Shown piece after piece: positions 26,656 to 36,517 of a stretch of 64,000 bases of DNA. Both the position numbers and the translations under genes were made by a program. Each line of letters starts with the position of its first letter. Positions within the stretch are counted from its first letter, which is position 1. The notes under the pieces are model-generated. The model saw only the letters and a program-made list of their open reading frames with translations. It had not been told where the DNA came from and did not search any database. The DNA is from Patiriisocius sp047731265 (GTDB lineage Bacteria > Bacteroidota > Bacteroidia > Flavobacteriales > Flavobacteriaceae). The stretch spans positions 2,790,001 to 2,854,000 of the forward strand of contig NZ_CP159835.1 in the NCBI RefSeq assembly GCF_047731265.1. Direction: 5' to 3'.

Positions 26656-27825
26656 TTAATGGGTTTTATCCTTTCGGCTTAAAAGAAATACAACTAAACT
26701 AAAGGCCATACATATTGATATCAATAAAAAGATATAGCTCATAACTAAAGTACTCAAATTTGAAATAAAACCCAATAAAACAGGACCAATAAGAAACCCG
26801 ATAAAACCTATTCCAGAAACAACTGAAATAGCAACAGAGGTATTAAGATGCTTTGTTTTACCAGCCAATCTAAAAATTTCAGGTATTATTACAGAAATCC
26901 CGAGACCTAAAACCCCAAAACCTAAAACACTGAGATAAAAGTTAGCGACTAATATTAAAGAATAGGCCACAAGTGCTACTATACAGCCATAACTTATCGT
27001 CCTGATTGCTCCTATTTTTTTACTTACACCATCTCCTAAAAATCTTCCTAAGGTCATCGCTAGCGAAAAAATCACAAAACCTAGACCCGCCTTGCTTTCT
27101 GAAACTTGAACAATATCAAACAAGAACAAATTACTCCAATGCTCAACAGCTCCTTCATTAAACATAATTATAAAAGCAATTACTGACAAACCTAAAACAG
27201 GCTTTATGTTTTTAAAGATATTGGTATTTTTGGCACTCTTTTCTTGTCTAGGTTCTATTATATCTTTGTAATTATCTGACAATAAATATGTTGTTAAAAT
27301 TACGAATGAAGACATCAACAACATATGATAACTAGGATTTGAAAACCTTGTAATTAAAAAACTACCTATTCCTGCCCCAATAAATCCACCTAAACTAAAA
27401 AAACCGTGTGCCGCTGACATGAAATTTTGTTTATCGCTTTTTTCTATTATTGAAACCAAGGCATTCATTGAAGTAGCAGTAAATCCAGAAAAAATTCCTG
27501 TTAGAAATAGGCCAACACATAATAAAGTATAATTAGGAGCTAATAATGGGAAATTAAAAAGTAGGGCGAGAATAATGACCCCTATTTTAGTTGAGCGTCC
27601 TGTACCTATTTTTTTATTCAAATAGGGTACAAAGGGGATTGAAACAATTAAACCACATGCCGTAAAAAATAAGGCTAAACCAACTTGTGAATCGTTTAAC
27701 CCAAATTTCATTTTAATATGTGGCAAATAAAGTATCCAAGTACCTATTAATATATTCATAGATGAAAACACCCATGAAACTGCAAAATATCTTACATTAG
27801 AAAGAATAACAAGTAAAGACTTCAT
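26656..27825 (-). CDS. Major facilitator superfamily transporter
   Basis: A 389-residue protein with 12 hydrophobic segments. The first half has the MFS motif between helices 2 and 3 (YLNKKIGTGRSTKIG) and GLFLTGIFSGFTATSMNALV; the second half has FLGDGVSKKIGAIRTI in the matching loop. The pattern HGFFSLGGFIGAGIGS is like the YbjJ/sugar or drug efflux subgroups. The substrate is unknown. A palindromic ACCGTTCGGT lies 31 bp upstream of the start and may be a repressor site. Confidence 0.9.
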   Translation of the reverse strand: MKSLLVILSNVRYFAVSWVFSSMNILIGTWILYLPHIKMKFGLNDSQVGLALFFTACGLIVSIPFVPYLNKKIGTGRSTKIGVIILALLFNFPLLAPNYTLLCVGLFLTGIFSGFTATSMNALVSIIEKSDKQNFMSAAHGFFSLGGFIGAGIGSFLITRFSNPSYHMLLMSSFVILTTYLLSDNYKDIIEPRQEKSAKNTNIFKNIKPVLGLSVIAFIIMFNEGAVEHWSNLFLFDIVQVSESKAGLGFVIFSLAMTLGRFLGDGVSKKIGAIRTISYGCIVALVAYSLILVANFYLSVLGFGVLGLGISVIIPEIFRLAGKTKHLNTSVAISVVSGIGFIGFLIGPVLLGFISNLSTLVMSYIFLLISICMAFSLVVFLLSRKDKTH

Positions 27826-27855
27826 TCACCTTTTTTTTGTCTGCAAATAAACAGT

Positions 27856-27865
27856 ACCGTTCGGT
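27856..27865 (-). promoter_or_regulatory. Possible TetR-type operator of the MFS gene
   Basis: The perfect palindrome ACCGTTCGGT lies 31-40 bp upstream of the MFS start, inside a wider A/T-rich symmetry. TetR/AcrR-type operators in this phylum often contain ACCGnnCGGT. No TetR gene is in the window, so this is suggestive only. Confidence 0.35.
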
Positions 27866-28313
27866 TATTTACAAATTCATTTTCGAGAATTTTAAATGAA
27901 TACAAAACGAATAGAACATTAAAATTATTAGTACAAATTGGTCTTGGTATGTCCCAAAGGCGGTGTGAGATTGATTTTGAGAAGAGCGTTACCTTTAGCG
28001 ATTAGTGATCGTTTTTTACTTGTGTGTTTCTGACGTTCTTAACTGGTAGTGCCTAACGGGCTATAATTCTTTCATATATTTCTCTTGAATCCAATATATA
28101 AAACTTGTATTATTTTTATAACACATAAAATGAATTTTGATGTTTTTAGAAATAAATCCTGGTAAAATGATTGTTTGCTTGAAGCATAACGGTAAGTTTA
28201 TTAAAAGAAATTTTAAAAGTTCTTGCAGAAGTAACAACTTTTACACTCACTCGTTTTCAATACGCAGGCAACCAACCCTTAATGAGTTGCGTCCATATAA
28301 AAAACAATCCGTC
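27866..28313. other. Intergenic stretch with palindrome-family remnant
   Basis: About 450 bp between divergent genes. Near 28035-28060 the sequence AGTGCCTAACGGGCTATAATTC resembles the left arms of the long intergenic palindromes found further right in this window (compare 53103-53125). No RNA gene was recognised. Confidence 0.35.
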
Positions 28314-29795
28314 ATGAGAATCTTTTTTGTCTTTTTAGTACTAAGTTTAGGAATCAACCAGTTAAGAAGTCAACACCTAACAGTGACTGTGGTCGACGCA
28401 AAGACAGGAGCGCCTATTCCCTTTGCTACCGTAGTCACAGGAAAGCATAGCGGGCTTATCACCAACGACGAGGGTGTGTTTGCGATTACCGAGCGGCAGC
28501 TGGTAAGTATCAAAGATTCTATTTTTATTTCTTCTATGGGTTACGAAAAAGTAGGGCTATGGCAACCCAGAGGGGAAACCACTATCTCTTTAGTACCTAA
28601 AACCTTTGAGTTGGCGGAAGTGTTTCTAAATGCGAACCCACTAACTGCTACCGAAGTCATTGAAAAAGTGAAAGAAAACACGCTTGCAAATTATACCATT
28701 ACCCCATCTAAGAAGAAAATCTTTTTTAGACAGAGCGATCTTAACATCATGACTAAGGTTGATTTCGGATTTAAAAAGTCATCTATCGACGAACTAAATG
28801 AAGAACTTTTCGATGAGATTGCTGCTTCTATACCTAGAAAATCTATGTATTACAAGGAAGCTGTAGGGGACTTTTATGGTGATTATAACTCGAACAAACT
28901 GCATATCGATAAGGCAGCCGAGCTGTACGATAAGAATAAGGATATATCTATGGACGGGCTTTCAGATAGGTTAGAACGAATTTTTAAAGAGAATGTAAAA
29001 CCAGATTCCTATTTAAAAATACGTTCGGGACTTATCGGCACCAAGATCGAATTAGATTCCATTTCAAATGAAAATAAAGAAGAGACCGCCATTATAAAAG
29101 CTGAAATTGACACGCCTGAAAAAACTGGTTTTCAGGCTGATCTTAAAGATCGCATTTCTGAACTTTTCGAACAGCTATTTTTTAATGAAGATTCTGAGTT
29201 GGACATTCTGGAGAAATCCAACCGTTACGAGTTTACGCATAAAGATTACACTTTTATAGATGATTCGGCAGTGTACATTATAGGTTTTGAGCCCAAGGGG
29301 AAGAAAAAATTTAAGGGCGTACTCTATGTAAACGCACAAGACTATGCCGTTATGCGTTTGGAGTTTGAAAATGTCCGTCCGTTGAACAAATTTGGTATGC
29401 TGGGCATTAGCTACAGCCGTTCTGTATTTAAAGGAAAGATGTTGTTTGCCAAAGAAAGCAAAGGGGGCTATGGAGTTAGTTATATGGAATTGGAAGACGG
29501 GATTACTTTTGGCGTGGATAGACCGCTTAATGTCATTGAAAAGAACAAACATGTTAAAGGCAGACGCAAGCAGAACGAGTTGGCACTTCACTTAGATATT
29601 GGTACTACCAATATTAGCAAGTATGAGTTGGTGGTGTTTTCTTCAGAAAATATTTCGGATGATGATTTCAAACAAGCCTCAGAAAACCCAGACGTGAAAC
29701 CCAGTTATTTATCTAAGTATGATCCTGATTTCTGGAAGGAGTATACGATTATGGAGCCCAATGCTGCCATTCAGGCTTTTGAGGTTTTAGAGTAA
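28314..29795 (+). CDS. Secreted protein with carboxypeptidase-regulatory-like domain
   Basis: A 493-residue protein when started at the ATG at 28314, which opens a clear signal peptide (MRIFFVFLVLSLGINQLRSQ); an upstream extension is open but lacks coding character. Residues 21-100 form a CarbopepD_reg_2 domain (LTVTVVDAKTGAPIPFATVV, ISSMGYEKVG). The remainder (about 380 residues) is beta-rich without a TonB plug or complete barrel, with KGKKKFKGVLYVNAQDYAVM, similar to periplasmic or surface proteins of Flavobacteriia whose function is unknown. Single-gene unit. Confidence 0.75.
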   Translation: MRIFFVFLVLSLGINQLRSQHLTVTVVDAKTGAPIPFATVVTGKHSGLITNDEGVFAITERQLVSIKDSIFISSMGYEKVGLWQPRGETTISLVPKTFELAEVFLNANPLTATEVIEKVKENTLANYTITPSKKKIFFRQSDLNIMTKVDFGFKKSSIDELNEELFDEIAASIPRKSMYYKEAVGDFYGDYNSNKLHIDKAAELYDKNKDISMDGLSDRLERIFKENVKPDSYLKIRSGLIGTKIELDSISNENKEETAIIKAEIDTPEKTGFQADLKDRISELFEQLFFNEDSELDILEKSNRYEFTHKDYTFIDDSAVYIIGFEPKGKKKFKGVLYVNAQDYAVMRLEFENVRPLNKFGMLGISYSRSVFKGKMLFAKESKGGYGVSYMELEDGITFGVDRPLNVIEKNKHVKGRRKQNELALHLDIGTTNISKYELVVFSSENISDDDFKQASENPDVKPSYLSKYDPDFWKEYTIMEPNAAIQAFEVLE

Positions 29796-29815
29796 TCTCG
29801 CCTGTGGACCTCCCG

Positions 29816-29986
29816 TTAATGCAAATTATATATTTTATTAGTAAACAAATTAAAATAGGCTGCTTTATTATCTGGAGGTAGCTGTACGTCCATAATCCGA
29901 TAATAACGTTCTTGCAATGATTCTATCAATATTTTTAGATCTTCTTTGGTGTTATATATGTTGGATTTGAATAGTTTATAAAGCAT
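29816..29986 (-). CDS. Small hypothetical protein (56 aa)
   Basis: An ATG at 29986 on the minus strand opens a 56-residue frame (MLYKLFKSNIYNTKEDLKIL then IESLQERYYRIMDVQLPPDN) ending at a TAA 21 bp past the convergent gene stop. It has coding-like residue use and a plausible helical core, but no family was recognised and homologues would be needed to confirm it. Confidence 0.35.
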   Translation of the reverse strand: MLYKLFKSNIYNTKEDLKILIESLQERYYRIMDVQLPPDNKAAYFNLFTNKIYNLH

Positions 29987-30313
29987 TTTATGATAATCAA
30001 TTCATAAATATTGGGCATATAAAAAGACGGTTAAGGGTTAATTTAACCACATATACTCATTACTAGGTTATCACTTACCCATAAAGTTTTATGGATTTCC
30101 TTCGGGTTTATTTTTTTGGTTAATTTAGTTCTATTCCCCTATGGATTATAGGCAATGGTGTATATTCCATAGGTTTGAACCTCTCCTAAAAGTTGGTGAA
30201 TCAATTATTACCAAAGCTAGACTACAGTCCCTTTTTTTAATTTGAGAGGGCACAAAAAAAACATAAATCATACAAAATGAGTATATTGCATTTGTAAAAT
30301 AGTTGGATTACGC
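29987..30313. other. Intergenic stretch
   Basis: About 330 bp without a recognised gene, AT-rich, ahead of the dyad and promoter region of the small membrane protein gene. Confidence 0.4.
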
Positions 30314-30332
30314 AATCGTTTCGCAAACGATT
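30314..30332 (+). promoter_or_regulatory. 19-bp perfect dyad, candidate operator
   Basis: AATCGTTT-CGC-AAACGATT is a perfect inverted repeat with a 3-bp centre, 46 bp upstream of the ATG at 30379. A TTTG 16 bp further upstream could be a -33 element, so the dyad would overlap the promoter. The cognate regulator is unknown. Confidence 0.45.
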
Positions 30333-30378
30333 TTCACCAAATAGAACATGCTTTTAACCTTAGCATGATTTTAAAAAA

Positions 30379-30951
30379 ATGAAACGACAGACTCAATTTT
30401 TGGAAAAGAACGTATCAGGAAAAAAAGTTTTAAGACTTTTTATTCTAACCAATGCGGTTTACGCCTTTATGCTGATCGTTACGATTCCCAAAACTATGGA
30501 ATTCTCCAAAGGAATGAGATTGTTAGATATGATGCCAATGGGATATGACTTGAATTATGTTAGCGAATTATTCAAGTCCCTCGGAGAGATTGGACGCGAG
30601 ACTTATCTAACAAACCAGATACCTGTGGATATGATTTATCCGCTACTTTTCGGTCTGACTTACTGTTTGCTTTTGGCATATTTTCTAAAAAAACTTAACA
30701 AGCTCAATTCCCCATTTAGGTATCTATGCTAAACACCTATAATTGCGGGAATAGTAGATTATTTCGAGAATTTCGGAATTATCACAATGTTAAATAACTA
30801 CCCTTATTTGACAGAGATCTCGGTAAAAACAACCAACACCTTTTCGCTGATAAAAAGTACTTCGACAACTGCATTTTTTATTGTCTTAATTATTACGCTA
30901 CTCCTGCTTGGAGTTAAAACAATTAAAGAAAGACAAACAATTGCCAATTGA
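30379..30951 (+). pseudogene. Small membrane protein gene with one internal stop
   Basis: One frame of 190 codons encodes a four-helix membrane protein: KKVLRLFILTNAVYAFMLIV, then DMIYPLLFGLTYCLLLAYFL, an in-frame TAA at 30730-30732, TPIIAGIVDYFENFGIITML and TTAFFIVLIITLLLLGVKTI. The part after the stop continues the same frame and looks fully coding, so the gene has been cut by a single nonsense change. Homologues in marine Flavobacteriia, as I recall them, span the break. Function is unknown. It has a 19-bp dyad upstream. Confidence 0.8.
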
Positions 30952-31207
30952 GTAGACCGCTTTCCCCATAATTGATCAGGGTGCGCCGCTCACAAAACAG
31001 TGTCCTTCGACAAGTTAAGGATAAACCAAGCAGCGCTCGTATACAACGCCTCAATAATGTTGCGCATCGATTGTAATATACAGTCAAAGTCAAAAACCCT
31101 TTCATCTTTTGCCATTTTAGGATAATGGCATTTTATGAATTTGATTTTACGCTACTACTCATACTCCCATCTTTAAAAATGGCGTTATGAATATGTTTAA
31201 GAGCTAG

Positions 31208-34200
31208 TTACCTTTTATCTTTTTTAACTTTTATGTCGTAGTCGTCCAAGGTGCCTTTTATATTGAGGTTTAAGTATCTGACTTTCTTTTCAGAATTAAG
31301 TTTTACGATCTCATCTTCTGTTGTAGCATCCTTTTCTTTTGTGCCAAATATTTTATTTCGAGTTGCTTTCATTACTGCGCTCAAAGGGATACGAACATAA
31401 TAGTCAATTTCATTATTTTTATCCTGTGTTCCAGAAATATCCATATGCCCTAAAGTGGATTCTATAGTCATATTAGGAATTGTTATGGTGCCGTTGATAA
31501 TATCCACGTGGTTTTGAAGCGTGTCAAATTTAATTTTAGTTAAGTCTTTATCTCCAAAATAATCAGAGATCATCAGAACCGGATCGTAATTTTCTATACG
31601 ACCCTTCAAAATTTGTGCATCTAAATGTACTTCCGATTGATCGAGATCAGCCACAAAATCCGGATACACACGTATTTTTCCAGTAATATTAGCATTTAGC
31701 TTGCCGTGTAGGTTTTCTGAAAGAATAACGTCTTGTCCAAAATTTTCAAATTTAAATAAAAGCTTGTCTAAGTCAACGTTGGCTATTTCCAAGTTGGGTT
31801 CAAAGAAGATATGTTCTGGATCGCTACCATTAAAATAACCATTCAAAGCAATGTGTCCTCCAGCGGCATCTAAGCTAATAGTATCAAGGTAGATATGGTG
31901 ATCTTTGGTTGTGCGCAGTTGGCCTGTAATATCTTTCAAATCAAGCCTGTGATATATAAAATGTCCAACGTCAAAACTGAATTGCATATCAGTGAAAGGT
32001 AACTTGTATATGTTAAATGCTTCTGCATGTTCGGGCACATCTTCGCTTTTGTTCTTGGGTACTGGTTTGCCATTAGATTGACTGGCTGCTTTGGTATTGT
32101 AATTTGAAAGTGCATCAAAATCAATATAATCTGATTTTAGACTGAATGAATTGTCTCTTTTCTTAATAGAATTGTCTTCTCCAAGATAATAATTCATATC
32201 AATTTCAAATTTGGTGCGCCCCATTTTCCCTTTAAAGTTTTGAACCATTAGGTGGTCATCTTCATATTGAAACAGACCTTTAAAGTTCTCAAAGCGCAAA
32301 GGGTGGACGTGCATCGTACCTTCGAATTTATCGAGCTGAACCTTCATGCTGCGCAGTGCATTGGTTTCGTAATGTAGGGTACTTTCCATATGTAGTTCTA
32401 AGTCTTCTATTTCTTCATGGCGGTAATCCTCTGGCACATAATTCTCGCCTTGGTATGAAAACAGGTTATCAAATTTCAATAAATTTGATTTTAGGGTGAG
32501 GTCAAAATTAATGTCACCATTCAATTCATCTTGCATCCATGAGCTATAATCGTATATTAATCCGTTGATGTGAAAATCAGATTCGTCAACAAAACCAGAA
32601 AAATCTACAACATTCAAATCATCCTCTTTTACTAAAACATCCGCATGAAAATCATGCAGTGTGTGTGGGTAATGTTTTAAATCTGCGTAGAGACTGTCAA
32701 TAAAAAACTCCCCTTTGGGCAAGTGCTTAAATTCTGTAAATGCATCTCCTAGGGCATTGAATGAAAAAGCAAGACGGAGATTCTCTATTCGCTCATTCAC
32801 CCCCAGGCTATCTGCTTCAGAGTAGTTGGTGAGCTCTGCAATATCCAAAACATCAGACTTAATTTCTAACTGTGCACTCACCATTTTTTTTCTATGATGA
32901 ACAATAGCGGGCAAATCTGATAGCGATCCTGTAATGGACAGATTAGAATTGCCCAGTGATATATTGAACTTATTTAGTTGCGCTTGTTTTCCATTCATTA
33001 CTAAATGGACATCTAAATCTTTTAATGGAGCTGAGAGCTCGTTGGAGCTAACCGTTAGGTCTTCGATTTTAAGTTCCGCATAATAAGCTTGATTTAGATC
33101 ATTCAATGCTTTTTGAGGATTATTTAAATCAATAATATCGTGAAACTTCAGCTTCATTTCTACGCTGCCTTTTGCATCTTTTACCTCAGTCAGATTCAAA
33201 AAACTAACAATAAAAGGAATGTCAAAATCTGCATCTAGCTGCATGTCAATTTCGGGTGCTTCAAAATTTTTCACTTGTATGTTTCCCACAAAATTTCCTT
33301 TCTCAAGAGTAGCGGTAATATCAGCCAGAGAAAATTCCATAGTTTGCAAATTTCTAGCTTCCCCATTGGTAAAATGACCTGAGAAGCCCATTTCATCAAT
33401 TCTTTTATTTACTGCAAAATTTTCTAGGTACGCTTCTGAAGCACCAAAGCGGGCATCTATAAAGGGCTGTCTTCCTTTAGTTATGGGTCCTTGAAGTGTG
33501 GCGTTAAAATAAATATTGCCAGCGTTTTCGTAGCGTTCTAAAACGGGAATTAGCGCTGTGGGGGCAAAGGCAATAAACATATCAAAACTAGGTTTTGTTC
33601 CGCTCACTGCAATATCCACTGTCATATCATTCTTGGTGTCTACAGTTCCACGAAGCTGAAAGTCACCGTGCTCCATCCTTATGCCTGAAGGTTCAAAGAC
33701 AAGCAAACCATTTTTATTATTATAAACCAGATCTGTATGAAATTCGAAATGTTTGTTCTTAAAATAGGTCGTGTCACCGTTGTCAATAACATTGAGTTCA
33801 AAGGCACTGTCTACGTGTGCTGCGATTTGGTCATTGCGATTATTAAAACCTCCTTTAGCCCAATAAATAAGGGTTTCTATATCCATATTAGTGGCTTCTT
33901 CGCGCTGGTGGATGTCTAAGTTCTTTAGTTTTATTTTTTGTAAATGAATATCTAAAGGCCTTTCATCCCCATTTTCAGCAGAAGAGGCTAAGGCATTGTC
34001 AAGATTTGTTATTCCATCAGTATGGAGTACTAAATCAAAAAAACCATCTTCAATAATTAATGAGTGAAGGTCATAATAGCCACCTGCGATATCCCACAGA
34101 TTAAACCCTATATAAATAGTAGCAACCTCTAAAATAACAGCGGCGTTAGGTTCTTTGCTTTCGTGCACCGTAACATCATCGAATTTAATAGAAATATCTG

Positions 34201-34393
34201 GAAAGCTCGCAAAAGGGGCTAGATGGGAATCACTGATAGTGATTTTTCCTTTATATGTGGTGTTAAGCGTAGCGATTTGAGATTGTACAATGGCATCTTG
34301 TTTTTCAAAAGCAATCAACAAAATAGCAGCAAAAACTACGAGAGGGATTACCAATACCCACAATACCATACGCTTTAAAAATTTTGTTTTCAT
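31208..34393 (-). CDS. AsmA family protein
   Basis: A 1061-residue envelope protein with one N-terminal membrane helix (VLWVLVIPLVVFAAILLIAF) followed by a very long beta-rich periplasmic region with typical AsmA features (GKITISDSHLAPFASFPDIS near 48-67, GGYYDLHSLIIEDGFFDL) and the C-terminal AsmA_2-like part (LHLDAQ-type strands, DYDIKVKKDK end). AsmA/TamB-like proteins are thought to form hydrophobic grooves that carry phospholipids across the periplasm. No partner is adjacent, and the gene is a single unit with a divergent gene-poor flank. Confidence 0.85.
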   Translation of the reverse strand: MKTKFLKRMVLWVLVIPLVVFAAILLIAFEKQDAIVQSQIATLNTTYKGKITISDSHLAPFASFPDISIKFDDVTVHESKEPNAAVILEVATIYIGFNLWDIAGGYYDLHSLIIEDGFFDLVLHTDGITNLDNALASSAENGDERPLDIHLQKIKLKNLDIHQREEATNMDIETLIYWAKGGFNNRNDQIAAHVDSAFELNVIDNGDTTYFKNKHFEFHTDLVYNNKNGLLVFEPSGIRMEHGDFQLRGTVDTKNDMTVDIAVSGTKPSFDMFIAFAPTALIPVLERYENAGNIYFNATLQGPITKGRQPFIDARFGASEAYLENFAVNKRIDEMGFSGHFTNGEARNLQTMEFSLADITATLEKGNFVGNIQVKNFEAPEIDMQLDADFDIPFIVSFLNLTEVKDAKGSVEMKLKFHDIIDLNNPQKALNDLNQAYYAELKIEDLTVSSNELSAPLKDLDVHLVMNGKQAQLNKFNISLGNSNLSITGSLSDLPAIVHHRKKMVSAQLEIKSDVLDIAELTNYSEADSLGVNERIENLRLAFSFNALGDAFTEFKHLPKGEFFIDSLYADLKHYPHTLHDFHADVLVKEDDLNVVDFSGFVDESDFHINGLIYDYSSWMQDELNGDINFDLTLKSNLLKFDNLFSYQGENYVPEDYRHEEIEDLELHMESTLHYETNALRSMKVQLDKFEGTMHVHPLRFENFKGLFQYEDDHLMVQNFKGKMGRTKFEIDMNYYLGEDNSIKKRDNSFSLKSDYIDFDALSNYNTKAASQSNGKPVPKNKSEDVPEHAEAFNIYKLPFTDMQFSFDVGHFIYHRLDLKDITGQLRTTKDHHIYLDTISLDAAGGHIALNGYFNGSDPEHIFFEPNLEIANVDLDKLLFKFENFGQDVILSENLHGKLNANITGKIRVYPDFVADLDQSEVHLDAQILKGRIENYDPVLMISDYFGDKDLTKIKFDTLQNHVDIINGTITIPNMTIESTLGHMDISGTQDKNNEIDYYVRIPLSAVMKATRNKIFGTKEKDATTEDEIVKLNSEKKVRYLNLNIKGTLDDYDIKVKKDKR

Positions 34394-35360
34394 ACCCTAG
34401 CGCTATTGATTTATAGTGATAAATAAATACCTCAATAAGAACGGTCTAGAATGTTTTGTTCTAAAATCGGCTGACCATTTTTCATTTAAACTTTGTCCAT
34501 TTACGGAATTAAAAATCATCTCCAATACTGTTAATAATGTTGTTTTCTAAGATGCACCGCAACTCGTTATGTGTTTACCTTTAATATAGTTATCTCACTT
34601 ATGATAACATTGAGAAGTCATCTTAGTTTCCCCGTAAAGTTACTTCTTTGCAGCAATATCCAAAGCTACTTTTTTTTTTTTTTTTGTCCTATCAATTAAA
34701 AGATTAGATAAACATAATTGTTGTAAATCAAACTTTTAACTGCTAGTATTCTTTATTTTTAAAGCACTATCTAGTGACAATAACGCTATTTCTTTGTTGC
34801 TAGACAAACTTTTTGTTAGATCACATTTAGTCCATTATTATCTTTTGTTTTAAGATGATCAATTCGTTGGTATGAAGTGTAATAAAACCAATAAAAGTAA
34901 ACTGAACATTTTGTTAATGGGGCTTAAGCCTATGCTCCGTTAATGAGTACTGATAGCTGCCGGAAGGAATTCGGGATCCCTTCAGGCGGAGATGAATTCT
35001 CTAATTTGATTCATAAGCAACACTTTAGACCGCTAGCAATCCTTTTATATTGGTTTGGTGTTCAAAAAAAGAGAGGCTTTGTGTTCGCTAGATTAGTACC
35101 AATTGAAAAAGCAAGTTTATTAAAAAGATCTTGAATGCTAAGTTATTTTGTAAGCATTGACTTGGCTAAATGTGTTCGTTATATTTTTGCAAGACACCTA
35201 TTTTAAACCAGTTCATATTTCTACAAGAACGGTGGCTATTCGTAATAAACCGGGCAGCGTCCTTTGGAAACTTTTCTAAAATGAAATATGTTGCTATCTA
35301 TTTTAGTTATATCCCCAATGATGATATATAATTGTTAGCAAATATTAAAAAGAAAAAATC
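34394..35360. other. Long gene-free stretch with T16 tract
   Basis: Nearly 1 kb without a recognised gene. It contains a run of 16 T at 34670-34685 and, near 34943-35134, a 63-codon open frame (DSCRKEFGIPSGGDEFSNLI) that reads somewhat like coding sequence but has no family match or start support. It marks the beginning of the accessory, repeat-rich part of the window. Confidence 0.4.
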
Positions 35361-36515
35361 GTGAGAAAAATTAAAGTGATTATGTTATTAATGATTTTTG
35401 GTTTAAACTTAAATGCTCAATCTGACACTGACATAACTATTAACTCCAAAATCTTATGAAGATTCTGATAGTAAAACTTACCCACTAATATTAGTCTTAG
35501 ATTCAGAAAATACTTTTTATTTTACTGCAGGAAATACTGAAATAATGTATGACCCAGACCCAGACTTTGAAATAATTCCAGAAACAATTATTGCCGGTAT
35601 TTATCAAAATTATTCAATGGACGAAACAACATACAATCTAATAAGAGGTAAAGATGCAATGTGGAATAAAGATACAGGTATGTTCTCTAAAAACAGTAAA
35701 CTATTTAATGGTTTTATAACTGAAGAACTACTTCCCTATTTAAAATCTAATTATAAAATTGGCGAGTTTAGTGCTATTTTAGGTGGGTCACTTACTGCAT
35801 CATAAATAAGTAGTATGATACTCGAAAACGATCATTATTTTGACGCTTAAATTTATTAAGTCCTAATGGGATAAATTTTGACAAAACACTTTTTGGTACT
35901 ATAGAAAAAGGTGCTCAAAAAAAGTTTGTTTATTTATCTACCTCTGAATATGATTTACTCGATCACAGAAAATCAATTAAAGCATTACAATCAAAATATT
36001 CTTCAAATCAATCTTTTAAAAATATTGAGTATAAATTTAATGATTTTAAAGAAGAAAGTCATACTTCACTTGTTAATCGCTCAATTCCTTATGCAATAAA
36101 ACATATTTTCAGTTTTTATAAACCAGTAAATAATATTGATTTAGAAAATTTTATTTTGAGTACTGATAAAATGCAGTTCATTAAAAATGTATCTGAAACT
36201 TCTAATAGTTTCTATGGTACAAACCGAACCTTTACCGATTTAGATTTTGAAGACTTAGCAAATTTGGCGATTGAAGAGCAAAATTGGCTAGCACTAAAAG
36301 AACTCTCTGAAATAAATACAAAGCTTTTCCCAGATTTACAAACTGGATATTTTTCAAGAGCGGTTTTTGAAGAAAACTACAATAAAGACCTAAAAACCGC
36401 ATTGGAACATTATAAGTTAAGTTACGAAAATATAGCAAAAGGAATACGAAATGATAGCAGACGATATTGGCTTGATGAAATCAAAAGAGTTGAAAAACTA
36501 CTTTTGGAAAAATAA
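35361..36515 (+). pseudogene. Alpha/beta hydrolase (esterase D/Fes-like), frameshifted
   Basis: A GTG at 35361 opens a signal peptide (VIMLLMIFGLNLNAQS). Then a frameshift or deletion leads to LTPKSYEDSDSKTYPLILVL, followed by DPDPDFEIIPETIIAGIYQN, LPYLKSNYKIGEFSAILGGS, and after a stop and another frameshift near 35840-35870 to LSPNGINFDKTLFG, KKFVYLSTSEYDLLDHRKSI and a C-terminal TPR-like tail (about 36170-36515). It is an esterase-D-like hydrolase with a nucleophile Ser in GGSLTA. Several lesions mean it is dead. The final 119 residues remain open and could be mistaken for a gene of their own. Confidence 0.88.
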
Positions 36516-36517
36516 CA

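Noticed and set aside
34943..35134. 63-codon ORF with IPSGGDEFSNLI
   Set aside because: Somewhat coding-like but no start support, no match and no partner gene; left as part of the gene-free stretch.
36156..36515. 119-codon ORF as an independent gene
   Set aside because: It is the C-terminal tail of the frameshifted hydrolase pseudogene, with the same homologues.
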